Notes under the pieces: generated by a model
Databases searched by the model: none
What the model was told of the DNA's origin: nothing
Seen by the model: the letters and a program-made list of their open reading frames with translations, nothing else
Made by a program: the position numbers and the translations under genes
Source: JBIOJM01 sp044450785
GTDB taxonomy: Bacteria > Planctomycetota > Planctomycetia > Isosphaerales > Isosphaeraceae
DNA: 19,482 nucleotides
Assembly (NCBI GenBank): GCA_044450785.1
Contig: JBIOJM010000182.1
Coordinates: forward strand, 1 to 19,482
Direction of reading: 5' to 3'
In this document: one piece after another, positions 1 to 9,600 of the stretch
Layout of the letters: each line of letters opens with the position of its first letter
How positions within the stretch are numbered: position 1 is the first letter of the stretch

Positions 1-1
1 C

Positions 2-460
2 CGCACCAAGATCGACGTGTTCGACTGGCTGATGCGCAACGAGGACAAAAGGGTTGGCAAGAACCCTGCTGGCTATCTGGTAGCCTCGATCCGATCCGAT
101 TACCAGGTGCCTGGAGATTATCGGACACAAGCCTCCGGGCCGAAGCCGGCCGGAGGCGAGGGCAAGGAGAACAAGAGCAATCTGCGGCAATTGCAAATCG
201 CGCAACGGCGGGTCAGCGACGAGGTTCAGTCCCAGCGAGACAAGATCCGTGAGGCCAAGCTTCGTGCAGCCTGGGAGCGGCTGCCTGAGCCTGAACGCGA
301 GGCGATCCTGACTGTTGTCAAGGCCGAGAATCCTGGGTTGGGACGCTGGAAGAACATGCTCGAGCCCCTCTGCCTGTCCGTGCTCGAGACCCGGATGAAC
401 GAGACAAGAGCCGACACCGGTCAACGGCTGCTTTTCCCCGACGCCGAACCTGTGGAGTGA
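2..460 (+). CDS. Probable plasmid replication initiator protein, C-terminal part (5' end outside window)
   Basis: The frame is open to the left edge and ends at TGA 458-460, giving 152 residues. The GTG at 17 is inside conserved-looking sequence (RTKIDVFDWLMRNEDKRV then KNPAGYLVASIRSDY), so it is not the true start. This pattern resembles the C-terminal part of replication initiator proteins (RPA/RepA-like) found on planctomycete plasmids; I recognise it by memory of the family, not by a search. The remainder is charged and helical, with an Arg/Glu-rich stretch at about residues 65-105 and a final segment with LPEPEREAIL. It converges on the RHH-like gene and ParA gene of the opposite strand, which supports a plasmid maintenance role. 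Coding status is fairly sure; the function is a moderate inference. It could instead be another helix-turn-helix DNA-binding protein. Confidence 0.6.
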   Translation, partial: RTKIDVFDWLMRNEDKRVGKNPAGYLVASIRSDYQVPGDYRTQASGPKPAGGEGKENKSNLRQLQIAQRRVSDEVQSQRDKIREAKLRAAWERLPEPEREAILTVVKAENPGLGRWKNMLEPLCLSVLETRMNETRADTGQRLLFPDAEPVE

Positions 461-543
461 GCTCCGCCTCACAGTGGGTCGGAAAGCAGCCGTTGGCCCT
501 GCGTTGGGGAAGCACTTGTTGGGGGATTTACCGATTCGACAGG

Positions 544-1008
544 TCAGGCGTGGGAATCGCCGTCCATCTCCCCGCTGCGCTCTGAGGCCAGTTCAGTGTT
601 TCGGCTGCCGCGGCGATCCCTGGAGTCGTAGAGTACCATGGAGGCGACGATGGGGCGCAGCAAATCGTTGACGACCTCGGAGCGGTCTTTACCCAGGTGG
701 ATGGCGTAGAGCCAAAGTTTCTTGTCCAGGTCCTCCTCGATGGCGAACATACGCTGGACCCGCCTCGGCTTGGTGGGCTTGGCGCGCGCAGCCCGTTGTC
801 GGGAGGAAACGACCGACGGGGTTCGGGAAGCGGTTTCGAGCTCGACCGAGAGGTTAGCGTCGGTGGGTTCGCTCAGGGACGGGAGCTCGACCGTAGCCGG
901 CTGGGTTCCGAGCCGGCGCTCAAACTCGGCCTCGGTCATGCTCGGCCGCGTCAGACCGGTCCGGCTCTCGGGGCCAGGAATCCCGCCGCGTCGCATTGCA
1001 CTGCTCAT
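544..1008 (-). CDS. Small ribbon-helix-helix-like protein, candidate ParA partner (centromere-binding)
   Basis: This 154-residue protein has a disordered, Ser/Pro/Arg-rich N-terminal half. A compact segment follows at about residues 84-122: a strand-like VQRMFAIE, a helix DLDKKLWLYAIHLG, a turn, then DRSEVVNDLLRPIVA. That strand-helix-helix order is what ribbon-helix-helix DNA-binding proteins show. ParA proteins lacking an N-terminal DNA-binding domain are normally encoded just upstream of such a small protein, which binds the centromere and stimulates ATP hydrolysis. Here it follows parA on the same strand with a 147-bp gap. The ATG at 1008 has a G-rich Shine-Dalgarno-like run 8 nt upstream. 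In known RHH partners the fold usually sits near one end; here about 30 acidic/polar residues follow it. The partition role is inferred from context. Confidence 0.68.
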   Translation of the reverse strand: MSSAMRRGGIPGPESRTGLTRPSMTEAEFERRLGTQPATVELPSLSEPTDANLSVELETASRTPSVVSSRQRAARAKPTKPRRVQRMFAIEEDLDKKLWLYAIHLGKDRSEVVNDLLRPIVASMVLYDSRDRRGSRNTELASERSGEMDGDSHA

Positions 1009-1155
1009 TGCTCACCCCCCTGCCCGGTTTGCTTCGGGCCGTTGTATTAGCCGGCACTCGTCCATCCACTTTGCCTTGTCTGCTTCCTTGATCGGCGTTG
1101 GTCAAATTTCCCCTGTCGGTTACCGTGCTCGGTGGCAGGCCAACCAGGGCCTGGG

Positions 1156-1998
1156 TCAAGAAGCCTTCAGGAGTTGGTCATCTTCCCCGGCAGGCAGAGC
1201 GATGCAAGCAGCCGGCGAGACACGCGCGAGATACGTTTGGGCCACCGCCCGGTATGCCTCCGCCCCGGCGCTGAAGCGGTCGTAGTGGATCAGCGGGGTC
1301 CCCCGCGCGAAAGCCTCCCGAAACTTCACCGATCCCGGGACCACACGCTCGTAGACCAAAGGCCCGAAATAGGCCCTGACCTCCGACTCGATCTGCTTGG
1401 AGACCAGGGTCCGGTCTGCCCGTGTGATCAGTACGCCGGCGATGGTCAGCGGCCCGGCATCCGTGAACTCAGAGCGAAACGCGCTAACGGTCTGGACGAG
1501 GTTCTCCAGAGCGCGGACACCCGCCAAGGCCGCGACGCAGGGGTCGATCGGGATCAAGATCTCGGCGACCGCGTAGAGAATCGCCACGTTCAGCGGTGTC
1601 AGGACCGGGCTCGTGTCGACGATCACCACGTCATAGCCGCTCAGTCCCTTGAGCAGGTGGCGGATGCGGAACTCGCGCCCCTGGCCCAAGCCCTGTGTAC
1701 TCCCCATCTGCTCGGAGCAGGTGCTGAGCCGGTCGCCGGGGGGAACCAGGTCGAGCCCGAGGTAACTTGAGGCGAGCGCGACATCGTCAAGCCGTAGGCC
1801 GTCCAGGAGCGCATCGGCCAGCCCGACCGCCGGGGCCCCTCGTGGAAAGAATCCCAGCGCGGTGTTTCCGGACGGGTCGGCGTCGATCAGCAGCACGCGC
1901 TGGTCGAGCTCCACCAGCGCAGCCGCCAGATTGATCGCCGTCGTGCTCTTGCCGACACCCCCCTTTGCGTTGGTAACCGCGAGGCTTCGCACGCGCAC
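1156..1998 (-). CDS. parA: ParA-family partition ATPase
   Basis: This 280-residue protein has the deviant Walker A motif of the ParA/MinD family at residues 10-19 (NAKGGVGKST, with the signature lysine K12 and the P-loop lysine K17). It also has Walker A' at 36-45 (LLIDADPSGN) and Walker B near residues 122-135 (YDVVIVDTSPVLTP). Such proteins bind DNA non-specifically as ATP dimers and move plasmids or chromosome origins when stimulated by a centromere-bound partner. The P-loop starts only ten residues in, so there is no N-terminal helix-turn-helix; this is the short, type Ib-like form. The start is a GTG at 1998 preceded by a purine-rich Shine-Dalgarno-like stretch. The gene is followed by the RHH-like protein gene. 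About 50 bp upstream begins the CATGG repeat array, a plausible cis-acting site for this system. Confidence 0.93.
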   Translation of the reverse strand: MRVRSLAVTNAKGGVGKSTTAINLAAALVELDQRVLLIDADPSGNTALGFFPRGAPAVGLADALLDGLRLDDVALASSYLGLDLVPPGDRLSTCSEQMGSTQGLGQGREFRIRHLLKGLSGYDVVIVDTSPVLTPLNVAILYAVAEILIPIDPCVAALAGVRALENLVQTVSAFRSEFTDAGPLTIAGVLITRADRTLVSKQIESEVRAYFGPLVYERVVPGSVKFREAFARGTPLIHYDRFSAGAEAYRAVAQTYLARVSPAACIALPAGEDDQLLKAS

Positions 1999-2044
1999 CC
2001 CCCTTCCCCGCCATCCGGCATGCTGCCGCTGTTTGCTTCAAACC

Positions 2045-3157
2045 ACTGGATCACCATGTGTTATCGGCCCGGCCATGGTTCCTGGTTGAATCGTTTCCTC
2101 GTCACCAACATCGCTTGCTTCCCAGGCACCTCAAGGTCAAGCCATCACGCTTCCTCTGTTTCCTGGAGACTTGACAAGTTATTCCCCTGTTTCCCAGCTT
2201 CCATTTGCCCTCGATTTGTTGGCACCTCGCTTCCCGCCGTCACTGGAATCGAGGTTCCAGTAAATCTACGGAGCATGAAGCCCTGGGTCATGGTTGTCTT
2301 GGTTCGTCGGTCACCTTGATAGCACGTTACCATCTCAATAGGGATCCCAGTAACCAAGGCGTGCACATCGGCAATCTCTTGCTGGAAACTTGCCATCAAT
2401 GTGTCATCGAACATGTTGGCCTCGGGTTGGAATTGGTATCTCATCGACCTGGGTCCCATGGTCTCATGCGGGCAAGTCGCCGATTTGACCAACGTTTCCA
2501 GCTTTCTGGTCTTCATGGTGTGCAAACGGCCTCGTTTCTCATGGTTCCTTGGCATCAAGCTGCTGGCGCTGGATTGGCCATCATGGTTCGCTGGGCTACT
2601 TGGCACCCTGATCGATTGACTGGCTCGATCTCCAAGCTGTTCGAGGTTCCCATGATCTTCGACCTCCTGGGTTTCAACTTGGTTAAGCGACCGTGATCAT
2701 CCAGGTTCCTGTACGTCTTGGCTTCTTGGTCGCGATCGACCTTGGTACCATGTTGTGATAAGCCTCACTCGCGTCATGGGAACGATGGTTCGACGTTCCA
2801 TGGTTTCTACTTCCCATGACGCCCCTGCCGGCTTGAGTGCCATTGTTTCTTGAGAACCAAGTTGCTGATGGAGACCATGGGTCATGGTCTCTAGAGCCAT
2901 TGGCGTCATGGGTTCGTTGGTGACCATGGTTCCTTGGAACCAAGGGACCAGTTCGTCAGGCATGGCTGGTTCTCCTCGATGCCTTGATGCCAGTGTGGCG
3001 TGATCGCTTGCGGGACTGATCCCTTCAGCACGTTGATTCGCAATCTTCCATGGTTCCAAGTTGTCGTCTGTCCCATCGTGAGCTGGCTCATTGGTACGAT
3101 AGGCTCCTTGGAGCGTTGGAAGCTGGTTGACCGGTTACTTGGTGGCCACGTTACCTG
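2045..3157. repeat. Degenerate CATGGTTCC repeat array, candidate partition centromere or origin iterons
   Basis: About 1.1 kb upstream of parA without a credible gene. I count 14 CATGG words on the plus strand (starting at 2074, 2289, 2457, 2514, 2540, 2582, 2775, 2799, 2876, 2883, 2907, 2925, 2961, 3049), where about one is expected by chance, and 12 GGTTC words. CATGGTTCC occurs exactly at 2074, 2540, 2925 and 3049; the 13-mer CATGGTTCCTTGG occurs exactly at 2540 and 2925. Six CATGG words sit in the palindrome CCATGG. CTTGG words are also frequent. Spacing is irregular, so this is neither a tandem repeat nor a CRISPR. Its base composition is visibly less GC-rich than the flanking genes. The position upstream of parA fits a parS-like site bound by an RHH protein, or iterons for the Rep protein; which one cannot be told from sequence. 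Confidence 0.72.
2924..2945. repeat. Overlapping inverted repeats inside the CATGG array
   Basis: This is the most symmetric spot of the array. CCATGG (2924-2929) runs into GGTTCC-TT-GGAACC (2928-2941), which overlaps CCTTGG-AA-CCAAGG (2932-2945). Three nested two-fold symmetric elements in 22 bp are what a dimeric DNA-binding protein would recognise. No binding protein can be assigned from the sequence, but the RHH-like product encoded downstream of parA is the natural candidate. Confidence 0.5.
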
Positions 3158-3358
3158 GTGCAGCGACAGGCAGAGACGATCAACGCCCGAGCAGGGCAGG
3201 GGGCCCACGGCGCGAGACCATCCCGCACCTCGGCATCACTCGGAGGAAAGAGTCTTCTGGAGAGCCGGATATCGTTCGCCTCATCCCGCTCGTTTCGCTT
3301 GCTCTGAAGCCTGCAAACCTTCCTTCAACCGCAAACGGAAGAATTTTGAGGCCCCCTC

Positions 3359-3388
3359 TTGACACGGCCAGGATCGCGCGTGCATGAT
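3359..3388 (+). promoter_or_regulatory. Candidate sigma70-type promoter (distal)
   Basis: A perfect -35 hexamer TTGACA (3359-3364) is followed, after 18 bp, by CATGAT (3383-3388), a 4/6 match to the -10 consensus. It points toward the giant gene, whose start is about 270 bp downstream. Planctomycete promoters are not well characterised, so the match is only suggestive. Confidence 0.25.
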
Positions 3389-3514
3389 AGCAAGGTGCAA
3401 TGCAGGCATCCATGAGTTCAGTGGAGGATGAGATTCGCAACGGTGAGGGGAACTTGGGCGTGGGGCGCCGGCATTTCGGGCGAAATGAAAACCGCGCGTC
3501 GATGGCTGATAAAT

Positions 3515-3543
3515 TTGACACCGACTCATTAAGCCTGCATGTT
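3515..3543 (+). promoter_or_regulatory. Candidate sigma70-type promoter (proximal)
   Basis: A second TTGACA (3515-3520), in the same TTGACAC context as the distal one, is followed after 17 bp by CATGTT (3538-3543), a weak -10 (3/6). It lies about 115 bp upstream of the giant gene's ATG and would give a leader of roughly 110 nt. Confidence 0.25.
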
Positions 3544-3659
3544 TTCTCGATTCCTTGAACTTTATCTCGTCTCAGTGGCTAACCCAGGCTGTGTAATCGG
3601 GATCATCGCCACAAGCTTCGCGGTGCGAAAAGCGACCAACGACAGTGGGAGACACGGTT

Positions 3660-6600
3660 ATGCGTACGGGATCGTCGGACACCCAATTCCGAGGACACCG
3701 CAGCGGGCTTCGCCTGGACACCCGGCTCAAGAAAGCCCGGAAGTCGCGGAACTACCGGATCGACCTGGAGGGGTTGGAGCTTCGCACGCTGCTGGCCACG
3801 ATACCGGCCGCCACAGTGGTGGGTGCGCCGGTGAATCTTTCGTCGGCTTTCGGAAACGCTGGAGGTTTGACGACGAACGAAAGCAGTTCGACGATGGTCG
3901 TCGACCCCCTGAATCCGCTGAAGATGGTCACAGTCTGGCAGGACAATGACCCGGCACTGGTAACACCTTTCCGCGTCCAGACCGTCCTCGAGGGGGCTTT
4001 TACGATCGACGGCGGGCAGACCTGGACCCCCTTGAACGCTGAGCCGGGAAATGGGCTGAATATCCCCATCGCTCCCGTCTTGTTGGATCCCAACACCACC
4101 ATGCCGACTGTTCCCTATCTGCAGACGACCAACCCCACCATGGCGTTTGACCGCAGCGGCAACTTCTACATCCTGGAATCCCAACACAACGCCGGCAACT
4201 CCAGCGGCGCGCTGGTCTTGCAAAAGTATGCCTTCACAGGGGACACGCCGGTCCCGGTGAGGTTCAAGCAGTTGAATGGGGGAGGAACGGGCGCCTTTAG
4301 CATCATCTACCAGTGGTTGCCGGGCGACGACTCTGCGGTCGATCCGACACTGACGGTGGATAGCAATCTCGCCAGTTTCACGGACCCCACGACCGGCCTA
4401 CTCCAAACCGATCCCACCGCGGGTAACGTTTACGTTACCTGGGCCGGCATCATCGTCCCACCGGCCGGCAATCCGCTCGACGGTCTTTTCAATCCCAACC
4501 CGATCTTGATGACCGTCTCGTCTGATGGGGGACAATCATTCAGCCCTCCGTCACCCATGAACACCACTACCTACGGCCCGACGGCAGAGCGAGACTCATC
4601 GCCGCAGGTGGTGGTCAGTCAGGGCCGGCCGGCTGGCCAAAGCGGCCAAACGGGTGATCCAGGGATTCCAGGCGGACAGGTCACTCTGAGTTGGGACAAC
4701 TTCGGCGCCAACCAAAATTACATGATGGCCAACACGGTCTCACCAGGGAGGAATTACTACTTCAATCAACAGCCGCCCGGGTTCATCAACATCGGGACCG
4801 TGACGGATTTCACCCAGACGGTCTCGATTCCCAACAGCGCCATCAGCAACCTCGACTCCCTCAGCCTTACAACTGCCATCACCGACGCAAATGTCGCCAC
4901 TTTGGGCCTGGTACTGATCGCTCCCAATGGAGATTCAATCACACTGTTCACGAACCAGACCGTGGGCGGTGTCACCAACCTATTCGTTGGGATCAGTGGT
5001 GCAAACCTGGGGGTCAACAATGGCTTTGCGGTCGGGACAACCTTCACCGACAATGCAGCCCGCGACATCGTCGACATCAACCCCTTCAACCCACCTGCAC
5101 GTGGAGCGGCTGCGCCGTACATCGGCGACTTCCGGCCTGAGTTCGGCAGTCTGGACCAGTTTCTCAAGAACGAAGTAAAGGCCGGTGACATCAACGGCAC
5201 TTGGACGCTTCAGACCATCGATACCAACACCAGTGTTCCTAGCAGTCCTGAGTTCGTGAACTTCTGGACGTTGAACTTCGCCACGGGGCAGAAGCCGGAT
5301 CTTGACGTCGTGGTAGGGGCGACCACTGGCCTTGTAGTCGGCGGTTCGATCACCAACATTTTCCCCACGGCCTCAGCGGCCTCGCCCACCGGCATCGGCC
5401 CCGGTGTGGTCATGGCTTCTGACAATACGCTCGGCGCGTTCAGCCCTTATGAGGGGCGGATCTACTCCGCGTTCGTCGGCTACGTCAACATCACGGTTGC
5501 CGGCATCAAAAATCCCACCGACAACACCGATATCTACCTGATTTACTCCGATGATGGCGGCCGGACATGGAGTTCGCCTGTCCAGGTAAACGATGACAAT
5601 GCGCAGACCGACGGCACAACCGAGTCGAATTCGTACTTCACGGGCAACCTGAATGATGAGTGGACCGGCCGACCCCAGTTCCAGCCGGAGATCGCAGTCG
5701 ATCCGACGACGGGGACCTTGGTCCTGTCGTGGCGCGACGGCCGCGACGACGCCGCACGAGCCCGGGTGGCGACCTACATCACCACCAGCATCGACGGCGG
5801 TCAGACCTTCAGTCCCCAGGTTTATGCCAACCCGCCAGTCACCGCCACGAACGGCATCACGGGCGCGACGCAGGTTCTCGGTCCGCAAGCCGACAACGAG
5901 TCGGGGGGCAACAACAACCGGGACGCCACCTTCGGCTACGGCACCCAGATGGGGCTGGCTGTCTACGGTGGCCAGGTCTTCCCGATCTGGGCCGGCAACT
6001 TCAACCTGGCGACGATCGTGAATAATGTCGTCCAGGGCCCGCCGCTGTCCATCGAATTGCAGCCGATGGTCATCGCCGCCGGGCCGCGGGTCGTCACGAG
6101 CGATATGGGGCCAATCCCGCTTGCCGAGCCAGCCAGTGGCGCGGTGAGCTTTACCGTCACTTTCGACCGGCCGATCAATCCGCCCAGCCTCAATGGTTAC
6201 ACCACCACCCCCACCTTTACCCTCGCCGACGTCCTGGTCTACTATCACGACACCACCAATGGCGATGCCTCTGTCCCGCTTCAGGTGCAGAGCGTCACCC
6301 CGATCATCGCGAGTGGAGTGGGCCCCAACAACAGGTTCGGCTACACGCAGTTCACGGTGACTTTCGACCCGAATTCGCAGCCCGGCGGCGCACCCAGCGG
6401 CATCGCCAACTACACCGGGACGTATAGCTACATGATCCTGCCGGACGACGGCAACGGCACAGCCATCAGCTCGCCGATCCGGTCGTATGTCAACACCCCG
6501 GTTGCCCAGCCGGTCATCGGCCCGGTCTCGGCGAAAGCCCCGCAAGTTCCGCTCCCAGTTCCCAGTTCGGGAACAGGGGGTTCGGGGACCGCCGACGACA

Positions 6601-9600
6601 TCACGACGTCGACGATCACGCTCGCGAATACGAATTACGTCAACGCAACCATTACGGGAATCACCGTCAACCTGACGCTCGACCATACGCGCGACGGCGA
6701 CCTTTTGATCCAGCTCACTGCTCCGAACGGCAACACCAGCGTTCTCTACGAGAACGCTGGTGACACGGGCCAGAATTTCATCAACACGACGTTTTCTGAC
6801 CTGGCGCTTCAGTCAATTCTCGCCGGCACCGCGCCCTACAGCAACGGCCCGTACCAGCCGTTCAATCCGCTTGCGAACCTGAACGGCAGCAAGGTTAACG
6901 GCACCTACACACTCTTGATCGACGACATGCAGTCGAACAACACCGGCACGTTGGTAAACTGGTCAATCACAGTCAACTCCTCGATACCTTCGTTCGTGCT
7001 CCAGAATGGCGCCCCGATGGACCAGAACGCCGATGGCACGCCCGACCAGAACCCGCTGACGACGCCGTTCACGGGCCTGACACCGGGCGACGTCTACGCC
7101 GCTCCCGCGCCGCAGCCGTCGGTGCCGATCGTGTTCGGTCCCAACCCTCTTTCCATCCTCCAACCCCCTTTCAATCAGAACACATTGCCGTTGATCGTGC
7201 CCGGCCCGCAAGTTCTGAGCACTTCCGTGCCAGGCGGCACCGGCAGTGACAACCTGCTCGTCAACGGCACCACCAGCACCTTCAACGTGACGTTCGACCG
7301 GCCCATGAAGGTGAGCACCTTCCCTCCCGGCCAGGTGTTGTCGATCATGGGCCCGACCGGCTTGATCTCCGGCCCGCAGTACTTCCCGGAGGACAGCGTC
7401 GACCAGGCGATTCCCAACGCGACCGTGGCGACCGTACCCGGCACGCTCCTCTCGACCCTGACTGTGCCGGACTACAACGGCACGTTCACGGTTGCCGACG
7501 TCACGCTCGCACTCGATATCACGGCCCAAAACGACTCAAGCCTCAGCGCCGCGTTGATCGCGCCGAACGGGACCCAGGTTGCGCTGTTCTCGAACATCGG
7601 CGGCTCGGGGCAGAACTTTACGTCTACCGTGTTCGATGACGCGGCGGAGACGTCGATCACCACAGGCCGCGCGCCCTTTACCGGGACCTATCAGCCCGTC
7701 GGTAAGCTGTCCTCTCTGATCGGCTTGAACGCCAGCGGCAAATGGACGTTGCAAATCCTGAACAACTCCCAGAGTACCGGCGGCATTCTCGTCAACTGGT
7801 CGCTCAACATCACGCCACAGATCACGGTCACGGCTCTCGACCCCGCGACCATGAAACCGACCAATGCGCCCACCACGACCCTGTTCCAGATCGGCTTGCC
7901 GTTCCAGCAGTTAAGCGGCACCTACACGATCCAGCTTGGTTCGAACATCCAGGACACGTTCGGCGACCAGCTCGATACGAACCAGAACGCGGGCGTCGGC
8001 GTCCTGCGAGACACGGGTCAGAACAGCCCGACGGCCACCATTCTGTACACGTCGAACGACCTGCCCAAAAGGATCCCCACTCCCAATGGAGCCGGTGCGG
8101 GAGTGGTGACCTCCACCATCGTCGTGCCCGACAACTTCATGATCCAGGGGGACACGACCACCTCGGGTATCAGCGGCCTGCGGGTCCAGATCAACCTCGC
8201 CTACCCCCACGACCCCGATCTCTCGGCGACGCTGTACTACGATATGGGCGGCCCCAGCCAGGTCGAGGTTCCATTGTTCAGCGGCGTGGGCAACGGCACC
8301 AACACCGCCAATTTCACCAATACGATCTTCGACGACAACTCGGGCACCCCGATCCAGAGCGGCGGCGCGCCATTTTTCGGCACGTTCAACCCGCAGCAAT
8401 CGCTCGCCAATTTCGCGAATTTGGATGCCAAGGGAACCTGGACACTGGTCATCAACAACGCGACGTCGGGCAGCGGGGGCGTCGGCACCTTGAACGGCTG
8501 GTCGCTGAGCTTCCAGAAGCCGCTGCCGACCTCGGGCCTGGGTGAGCCGGGCAGCGACAACGTCGGCGCCAGCTTCCGCATCTTCACGCTGGGCCAGACC
8601 GATGCACTGGCGAGCCAGGAGTGGACGGCGGTCGGTCCGGCGCCGATCGCTGGGAGAACGGGCCGGATCGGCGGCCTGGCGATCGACCCCTCCGACCCCT
8701 CGGGTAATACGGTCTACGTGGGAGGCGCCAGCGGCGGTATCTGGAAAACGACCGACTTCCTGACGACCAGCTCCAACGGCCCGACGTACATCCCGCTCAC
8801 CGACTTCGGCCCCTCTTCCGGCATCAACGTCGGCGGCATCGCCGTTTTTGCCCGGAACAACGATCCCAACCAGTCGCTCATCATCGCCGCCACCGGTGAA
8901 GGCGACACGGGAACTTCGGGCGTCGGCTTCTTGATCTCCCAAGACGGCGGCGCGACCTGGAACCTCTACGACAGCACCAACAACGTTGATTCGAGCGGCA
9001 ACTTGCTGCCGATCGAATCAGCGGCCCGCAACCGTGAGTTCGTCGGCACGACGGCGTTCAAGGTCGTCGTCGATCCCAAGCTGACTCCCACCGGCCAGGT
9101 GATCATCTACGCCGCCTTGAGTGGTCCTAACGGCGGCATCTGGCGGAGCGAGGATACGGGCAAGACATGGGAGATGATGATGCCCGGCCAGGCGACCGAC
9201 GTGGTCCTCAACGCGGACAGCGGCGCGGACATCAATCCGGACACCAACACCGCCGCCAATGGCAACCTCCAGGTCGTCTTCGCCGCCATCCGTGGCCTGG
9301 GGGTCTACATGAGCCCGAACCAAGGCCAGGTCTGGAACCTGATGGCCGGCGGCGTCGGGAATCCTCTGATTCAGGATTTGAATACTGGTAAGAACGTCAA
9401 CCCGGTCGCGGGTCCGACCCCCAACGGCGCTGAGGGGCGGATCGTGCTGGCGGTGCCTGCCTCCACCGGCAACGCCGCGGAAGACGCCGTCTACGAGGGT
9501 TGGCTCTACGCCGCTGTTGCCACCCCCGCTGGCGGCTTCTTCGGGCTCTTCATCACCAAGGACTTTGGCCAAAACTGGACCGAAGTGCACATCCCCACCT

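Larger units (their letters stand above)
3158..3659. other. Intergenic spacer before the giant surface-protein gene
   Basis: About 500 bp between the repeat array and the giant gene. Composition returns to GC-rich and the CATGG words stop. Frames on both strands are short and overlap each other, with no recognisable product. Two TTGACAC hexamer-plus-one elements (3359 and 3515) are the only promoter-like signals I see. A 52-codon plus-strand frame (3400-3558) has a weak AAGG before its ATG but no recognisable content, and its third-position GC is only about 63%. I see no tRNA, terminator or integrase-type feature here. Confidence 0.5.

Noticed and set aside
457..472. Short hairpin at the end of the Rep-like gene
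   Set aside because: Only a 5-bp stem (GTGAG/CTCAC) overlapping the stop codon, with no T-run; too weak to call a terminator.
1787..2041. Minus-strand frame overlapping the 5' end of parA
   Set aside because: It is parA read in another frame; the ParA Walker motifs fix the correct frame.
2045..3157. CRISPR array
   Set aside because: No constant repeat length, no regular spacers and no cas genes; the words are short, degenerate and on both strands.
2145..3208. Minus-strand frames of 86-153 codons in the CATGG array
   Set aside because: Overlapping frames all give the same kind of repeated peptides (NHG, MVP, TMV) because they read the repeat words; no frame stands out, so the region is treated as non-coding.
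3400..3558. 52-codon plus-strand frame with AAGG upstream
   Set aside because: No recognisable content, weak third-position GC bias and no supporting context; kept only as a note in the spacer entry.
5373..6686. 437-codon minus-strand frame, with a similar one at 7911-8942
   Set aside because: Same shadow composition, opposite a plus-strand frame with P-domain and propeller motifs.
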